Assembly (NCBI RefSeq): GCF_030813695.1
Contig: NZ_JAUSVA010000002.1
Coordinates: forward strand, 8,641,501-8,705,500
Direction: 5' to 3'
From: Kitasatospora herbaricolor
Lineage (GTDB): Bacteria; Actinomycetota; Actinomycetes; Streptomycetales; Streptomycetaceae
DNA: 64,000 nucleotides
A program made the translations under genes and the position numbers. This document shows positions 59,955 to 64,000 of the stretch, piece after piece. The notes under the pieces were generated by a model. It did not search any database. It saw only the letters and a program-made list of their open reading frames with translations, and was not told where the DNA came from. Each line of letters starts with the position of its first letter. The first letter of the stretch is position 1.

Positions 59955-61415
59955 GTGTCCCCCCAGCACGCCGCGCCCTACGCGGACGCCGTCCTTCGCA
60001 CCGCCGGCCAGGACTGGCAACGCCTCAACGTCCCCGGCCACGCGGCCGGCACCGGCGGGTCGACCGATCTGGCCGGGCTGTTCGGCGACGCCCCGCTGCG
60101 GCTGGACGTACCGCCGCTGCTGGAGGGGATCGACCTGGGCGCCGGCAGTCCGCTGGACCAGTCGCTGGGCCTCGCCGCCGAGGCCTGGGGCGCGCGCCGC
60201 ACCTGGTTCCTCACCAACGGCGCGTCGCAGGGCAACCGGATGGCCGTGCTGGCGGCCCGGGCCCTCGGCGACACGCTCGTGGTGCAGCGCAGCGTGCACT
60301 CCAGCGTGATCGACGGGCTGGTGCTCTCCGGGCTGCGAGCCGCCTTCGTCCACCCCTCCGTGGACCTGGACCTCGGGATCGCCCACGGCGTCACCCCGGC
60401 GGCCCTCGCGGCGGCGCTCTCCGTCAACCCCGGCGCGGCGGCCGCCTACGTGGTGACGCCCAGTTACTTCGGCGCGGTGGCGGACGTCCGGGCCCTGGCG
60501 GAGGTCGCGCACCGGGCCGGCGTGCCGCTGTTCGTGGACGAGGCCTGGGGCGCGCACTTCGGCTTCCACCCGGGCCTGCCCGGCGGCGCCCTCGCCCGCG
60601 GCGCCGACGTGGTGGTCTCCAGCACCCACAAGCTGGGCGGCAGCCTGACCCAGTCGGCGATGCTGCACCTGGGCGAGGGACCGTACGCCGACGTGCTGGA
60701 ACCGCAGCTCCGGCGGATCTTCCACCTGACCCAGTCGACCAGCGCGAGCGCCCTGTTGCTGGCCTCGCTCGACCTCGCCCGCCGCACCCTGGTGACCGGG
60801 CGGGAGGCGATCGGCACCTCCCTCGCCGCCGCCGACGCGATGCGCGCCGCCGTCCGGGCGGGGGGCCGGTTCGGCGTCGTCAGCGACGGCTTCGGCCGGT
60901 TCGCCGACATCGTGGCCGCCGATCCGCTGCGGGTGGCGGTCGACACCCGGGCCGGCGGAGTCTCCGGCCACGAGGCCAGGCGCCGCCTGCTGAACGAGCA
61001 CCGGATCATGGTCGAGGTCGCCACCGACTCCGCGATCGTCGCGGTGGTCGGCGCCGGCGCGGCACCGGACCCGAAGCGCTTCACCGAGGCCCTGCACGCG
61101 CTGCCCGCGCCGCCGGGCGCGCAGGCCGCACCCGTCCGGATCCCGCTGCCGGCCCCCGGTCCGGTCCGGTCCACGGCCCGGGCGGCGTTCCTCGCGCGGA
61201 GCACGGTGGTGCCCGCCGCCCGGGCGGTCGGCCGGGTGTCGGCCGACACCCTGGCCGCCTACCCGCCGGGCATCCCCAACGTCCTCCCGGGCGAGGTGAT
61301 CACCCAGGAGCTGGTCGACTTCTTCCGGCGGACCGCGGCGACCCCGGGCGGCCACGTCCGGGGCGCGGCCGACCTCGCCGTCAGCACCCTGCGGGTGGTC
61401 GACGAGGGGGAGTAG
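59955..61415 (+). CDS. PLP-dependent Orn/Lys/Arg decarboxylase-family enzyme
   Basis: A 486-residue fold-type I PLP enzyme starts at GTG. The N-terminal LNVPGHAAGTGGS, LPLL-type loop EGIDLGAGSPLDQSLGLAAE, and WFLTNGASQGNRMAVLA precede the PLP site: Asp in FVDEAWGAHFGFH and the Schiff-base Lys226 in SSTHKLGGSLTQSAMLH. The C-terminal domain has the conserved AAYPPGIPNVLPGE. The length and the absence of a wing domain fit the short decarboxylases such as SpeA/CadA-like or YaaO-type proteins. It probably makes a polyamine precursor by decarboxylating arginine, lysine or ornithine. It is convergent with a LysR gene. Confidence 0.9.
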   Translation: MSPQHAAPYADAVLRTAGQDWQRLNVPGHAAGTGGSTDLAGLFGDAPLRLDVPPLLEGIDLGAGSPLDQSLGLAAEAWGARRTWFLTNGASQGNRMAVLAARALGDTLVVQRSVHSSVIDGLVLSGLRAAFVHPSVDLDLGIAHGVTPAALAAALSVNPGAAAAYVVTPSYFGAVADVRALAEVAHRAGVPLFVDEAWGAHFGFHPGLPGGALARGADVVVSSTHKLGGSLTQSAMLHLGEGPYADVLEPQLRRIFHLTQSTSASALLLASLDLARRTLVTGREAIGTSLAAADAMRAAVRAGGRFGVVSDGFGRFADIVAADPLRVAVDTRAGGVSGHEARRRLLNEHRIMVEVATDSAIVAVVGAGAAPDPKRFTEALHALPAPPGAQAAPVRIPLPAPGPVRSTARAAFLARSTVVPAARAVGRVSADTLAAYPPGIPNVLPGEVITQELVDFFRRTAATPGGHVRGAADLAVSTLRVVDEGE

Positions 61416-61424
61416 CCGCAGCAG

Positions 61425-61490
61425 GGCGCGGGTGCGGGTGCGGGCGTGGGCGTGGGCGTGGGCGTGGCGCCGGCGCGGGTGCGGGTGCGG
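61425..61490. repeat. Short GGGTGC / GGGCGT hexamer repeats between convergent genes
   Basis: Tandem imperfect hexamers (GCGGGT and GGGCGT) fill the gap between the decarboxylase and LysR stop codons. They are low-complexity, with no spacers, and could pause polymerase or be slippage products. Confidence 0.7.
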
Positions 61491-61516
61491 CAGCCCGCCG
61501 GGGCCACCGGGACGGG

Positions 61517-62425
61517 TCAGACCGGTCCGGCCAGCACCTGCGCCTGCCGGCGGAGTGCGGCGAGCAGGTCCAGCGCCGCGGGCGACACCCCTGACCTGGG
61601 CATCGCCACCCCGATCTGGCGGGCCAGCACCAGGCCCACCAGCTCGCGCACCACGATGTCCTCCCGGGGCCGGCCGAGGCCGAGACGGGGGACCAGCGCC
61701 ACCCCGATGCCGGCCGCGACGAAGCCCTGCATCACGCCGTAGTCGTCGGTGCGCAGCGCGTGCACCGGCTCGAACCCCTCCCGCGCGCAGGCCCGGCCGA
61801 GCAGCCGGTCGCACGGGTCGGCGTCGGTGGTGCCGACGATCCAGGCCTCGTCACGCAGCGCGGCCAGCGGGACGCGGTCCACCCCGGCCTGCGGGTGGCC
61901 GGCGGGCAGGACGAGCAGCAGCGGGTCCTCCATCAGCGGATGGACCACGAAGTCCTCGTCCAGCCCGAGCCGGTCGCCGGGCTGCGAGAACACCAGGGCC
62001 AGGTGGAGCTCCCGGCTGCGCAGCCCGGCCAGCAGCTCGGGCGGCTCGCCCTCGGTCAGCGACACCCGCACCCCGTGCCCGTGCACCCGCCGGACGGCCG
62101 GCGGCAGCAGCAGTGCCCCCGCGGTCGGGAAGGTGCCGACCCGCAGCGCGACCGACCCCTCTTCGACCAGGCCGCGGACCTCCCGCTCGGCCAGCGCGAT
62201 CCGGGCCAGCACGGCCTCGGCGTGCGTCAGCAGCGCCTCCCCGGCCTCGGTGAGGACGGCGCCGCGCGGCCCCCGCTCGACCAGCTTGGTCCGGAAGTGC
62301 GCCTCCAGGGTGCCGAGATGGTGCGTGACGGTGGGCTGGCTGTGCCGCAGCGCCCGGGCGGCCCCGGCGAGCGAGCCCTCGCGGGCGATCGCGCGCAGCA
62401 CGTGCAGATGGCGCAGTTCGAGCAT
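61517..62425 (-). CDS. LysR-family transcriptional regulator
   Basis: A 302-residue regulator has an N-terminal winged helix (1-60): MLELRHLHVLRAIAREGSLA, then RALRHSQPTVTHHLGTLEAH. The effector domain follows (about 88-295), with VGTFPTAGALLLPPAVRRVH and DDYGVMQGFVAAGIGVALVP. The latter pattern is typical of LysR proteins controlling transport or catabolism genes. Its neighbour on the left is convergent and on the right is the decayed iron locus on the same strand, so its target genes are not obvious. It may be a solitary regulator. Confidence 0.92.
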   Translation of the reverse strand: MLELRHLHVLRAIAREGSLAGAARALRHSQPTVTHHLGTLEAHFRTKLVERGPRGAVLTEAGEALLTHAEAVLARIALAEREVRGLVEEGSVALRVGTFPTAGALLLPPAVRRVHGHGVRVSLTEGEPPELLAGLRSRELHLALVFSQPGDRLGLDEDFVVHPLMEDPLLLVLPAGHPQAGVDRVPLAALRDEAWIVGTTDADPCDRLLGRACAREGFEPVHALRTDDYGVMQGFVAAGIGVALVPRLGLGRPREDIVVRELVGLVLARQIGVAMPRSGVSPAALDLLAALRRQAQVLAGPV

Positions 62426-62491
62426 GGATCGCCTTGCTGTGGACGCGATGACGGCGGGCCCGCCCGCGGGACGGCGGGGTGATCCGGGCGG

Positions 62492-62599
62492 TCAGGAGGA
62501 CGGCTGCTCGATCAGCCGGGCCGCGTCCAGCGGTGCGCCGAGCTGTTCCAGCAGTGCCGACCGGGTGTCGGGGTAGTCGATGTGCTCCTCCTCGTCCGC
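62492..62599 (-). pseudogene. bfr: Bacterioferritin 3' remnant
   Basis: The last 35 codons read ADEEEHIDYPDTRSALLEQL then GAPLDAARLIEQPSS and a stop. This matches the conserved C-terminus of streptomycete bacterioferritin, in which DEEEHIDYLETQL carries ferroxidase-site residues and LIEQ-like residues end the chain. Upstream of this block no in-frame bacterioferritin sequence, ribosome-binding site or start is present, although EVLDFLD in another frame may be a frame-shifted trace of the preceding helix. About 120 of the usual 160 residues are missing. It lies directly downstream of the EfeU gene on the same strand. Confidence 0.65.
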
Positions 62600-62758
62600 C
62601 CGTCGAGGAAGTCCAGGACCTCGGCGTCCCCTCGCACGGCGGGTCTCCGTTCGCCGGTGCCGGGGCCGGACGGCCGGTGCGGAGGGCCCTTCACCATTGC
62701 AGCGCAGGTCGCTCCGGGCGGCCACCGTGGGCCGGACGGGTGGCCGCGGGACGGTGGG

Positions 62759-63652
62759 TCAGGACTGCCGGCGGTGGTCGGTGCCCGTGCCCGGCCCGGT
62801 GTCCGTGTCCGTGCCGGCGCCGCCCTTGGCGCCGGCCACCGGGCCGGCGGGCCTGGCCGCGGGCCGCCGCAGGAAGAAGTAGAGCGTCGGGACGAGGTAC
62901 GCCACCCAGACGACGACCTGCAGCACGGTGGGGTCGGGCTGGAAGTTCAGGACGCCCTTGAGCAGGGTTCCGTACCAGCTGTCCTTCGGGACGGTGCCGC
63001 TGATGTCGAAGGCCAGGTTGTCCAGGCCGGGCAGCCAGCCGGCCTCCTGGAGGTCGTGCACGCCGTAGGCGAGCACGCCGGCCGCGACGACGATCAGCAG
63101 GGCGCCGGTCCAGGTGAAGAACTTGGCGAGGTTGATCCGCAGGGCTCCCCGGTAGAACAGCCAGCCGAGCAGGGCGGCGGTCAGCAGGCCGAGCGCGGCG
63201 CCGATCAGCGGGCGGACGCCGTCCCCGGTGGCCTGGACGGCGCTCCAGATGAACAGGGCCGTCTCCAGCCCTTCCCGTCCGACGGCCAGGAAGGCGGTGG
63301 TGACCAGGGCGACGGTGCCCAGGGCGATGGCCTCGTCCAGCTTGCCGTGCAGTTCGGACCTGAGGTGGCGGGCCGTGCGGCGCATCCAGAAGACCATCCA
63401 GGTCACCAGGCAGACTGCGGCGATCGACAAGGTCCCGCCCAGCGCCTCCTGGGCCTCGAAGCTCAGTTGGGCGGAGCCGTACTGGAGCAGCGCCCCGAAG
63501 GCCATGCTGAGGACGACCGCGGCCGTGATCCCGGCCCACACCGGCAGGAGCTTGTCCCGCCGGTCGGTCCTGACCAGGTAGGCGATCAGGATGCAGACGA
63601 TCAGGCTCGCTTCGAGGCCTTCGCGGAGGCCGATCAGGTAGTTGGCGAACAC
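62759..63652 (-). CDS. efeU: EfeU/FTR1-family ferrous iron permease
   Basis: A 297-residue integral membrane protein of the oxidase-dependent iron transporter family begins at GTG after GAGGAG. Two REGLE motifs, LIGLREGLEASLIVCILI in the first helix and FLAVGREGLETALFIWSAV in the fourth, provide the iron-binding Glu residues. About seven helices are visible, and the C-terminal tail is disordered with T-D-G repeats. EfeU works with the EfeO receptor and the EfeB peroxidase. Here both are reduced to a chimeric fragment immediately upstream, so whether this permease still functions, or depends on copies elsewhere, is unclear. Confidence 0.93.
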   Translation of the reverse strand: MFANYLIGLREGLEASLIVCILIAYLVRTDRRDKLLPVWAGITAAVVLSMAFGALLQYGSAQLSFEAQEALGGTLSIAAVCLVTWMVFWMRRTARHLRSELHGKLDEAIALGTVALVTTAFLAVGREGLETALFIWSAVQATGDGVRPLIGAALGLLTAALLGWLFYRGALRINLAKFFTWTGALLIVVAAGVLAYGVHDLQEAGWLPGLDNLAFDISGTVPKDSWYGTLLKGVLNFQPDPTVLQVVVWVAYLVPTLYFFLRRPAARPAGPVAGAKGGAGTDTDTGPGTGTDHRRQS

Positions 63653-63689
63653 GCGTTCTCCTCGGATGGTGGTCCGGTCGGGGACAGCC

Positions 63690-63998
63690 CTACTCGAGCA
63701 GGGAGCGACCCCACGAGTCGCCCGGCCCGCGGAGCCCGGGCCGGCAGGCGAAGGGGGCGGAGCCGACGTGCCGGATGCACTCGTCGAGGGCGTCGTCCGA
63801 GGAGAGGCGGTGGCTCTCGGCGACCGGTTCCGTGCGGTCCCGGCCGACCTGGGACGGCGCGAACAGTGCCTGCGCCCGCGCGAGGTCGCCGGTCTTCACC
63901 GCCGCGGCGAACTGCTGGACCACCGGGAGGGTGGCGTCCGCCTGGTGCTGGACGTGGCCGCGGTAGGTCGCGACCGCGGCGCCCGGCCGGCGGCCCGC
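63690..63998 (-). pseudogene. EfeO-EfeB deletion chimera (5' end outside the window)
   Basis: The leftward frame enters from beyond the right edge as the N-terminal cupredoxin-to-linker region of EfeO: TYRGHVQHQADATLPVVQQF, then ALFAPSQVGRDRTEPVAES. At about 63812 it changes abruptly to DDALDECIRHVGSAPFACRP followed by GLRGPGDSWGRSLLE and a stop, which is the typical C-terminus of the DyP-type peroxidase EfeB. The remaining EfeO domain (M75/imelysin-like) and nearly all of EfeB are missing. This indicates one internal deletion joining two formerly adjacent genes, in frame. EfeU starts 37 bp downstream. Assignment of both halves is from recalled family patterns. Confidence 0.7.
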
Positions 63999-64000
63999 GG

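Noticed and set aside
61425..61490. Hexamer repeats considered as a CRISPR-like array
   Set aside because: Repeats are six bases, contiguous and without spacers; no cas genes are present in the window.

Overview
The window is GC-rich, codon-biased actinobacterial DNA with few strong Shine-Dalgarno-poor gaps, many GTG starts (and two TTG starts), and gene families typical of Streptomycetaceae: WhiB-like and SCO2400-type proteins, BrkB/PAP2 membrane proteins, SpoIIE-type phosphatases, ricin-lectin-tagged secreted hydrolases and an NB-ARC/TPR protein. It is most likely chromosomal arm or accessory DNA of a Streptomyces or Kitasatospora species. No rRNA, tRNA, CRISPR array, transposase or prophage gene was recognised.

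Layout. 1-9.6 kb: the 3' part of a secreted GH95-like glycosidase with a ricin lectin tail, a CutRS-like two-component system with a VanZ-family gene, an orphan solute-binding lipoprotein, a SigJ/ECF41-type sigma factor divergent from a small membrane protein, a secreted SMP-30-like protein. 9.1-36.4 kb: a general-stress island containing a SigB/F-type sigma factor, two HATPase anti-sigma-like proteins, a STAS antagonist, two PAS/GAF/SpoIIE phosphatases (one with an N-terminal ANTAR domain), plus probable clients: PRC-barrel proteins, a TPP-dependent pyruvate-oxidase-like enzyme, DoxX, PAP2 and BrkB membrane proteins, WhiB, SRPBCC, an SDR, a low-affinity iron permease relative and several small proteins. 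A MarR-MFS efflux pair sits inside it. 36.5-41.5 kb: a secreted phosphodiesterase and a secreted GH20 hexosaminidase separated by a 1.36-kb structured gap.

41.9-48.8 kb: an aminoethylphosphonate-type utilisation operon (FAD oxidoreductase, phosphonatase-like HAD hydrolase, complete ABC importer), facing a LacI/GalR-like regulator whose DNA-binding domain is largely missing. 49-56 kb: DinB, darcynin, NmrA/LysR divergent pair, a large RING-less TerD-domain protein, a methyltransferase and a small secreted protein.

56.4-59.6 kb is the most unusual locus: a two-gene unit of a small two-helix membrane protein and an NB-ARC/TPR (NLR-like) protein. The two proteins carry the same Gly/Ala-rich repeated motif, C-terminal in the membrane protein and N-terminal in the NLR, which is the layout expected for amyloid-type NLR-to-effector signalling; the NLR is also fused in frame to a VOC domain. 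60-62.4 kb holds a PLP decarboxylase and a LysR regulator. The right edge (62.4-64 kb) is a decayed iron locus: an intact EfeU permease flanked by an EfeO-EfeB deletion chimera and by a 35-codon bacterioferritin remnant.
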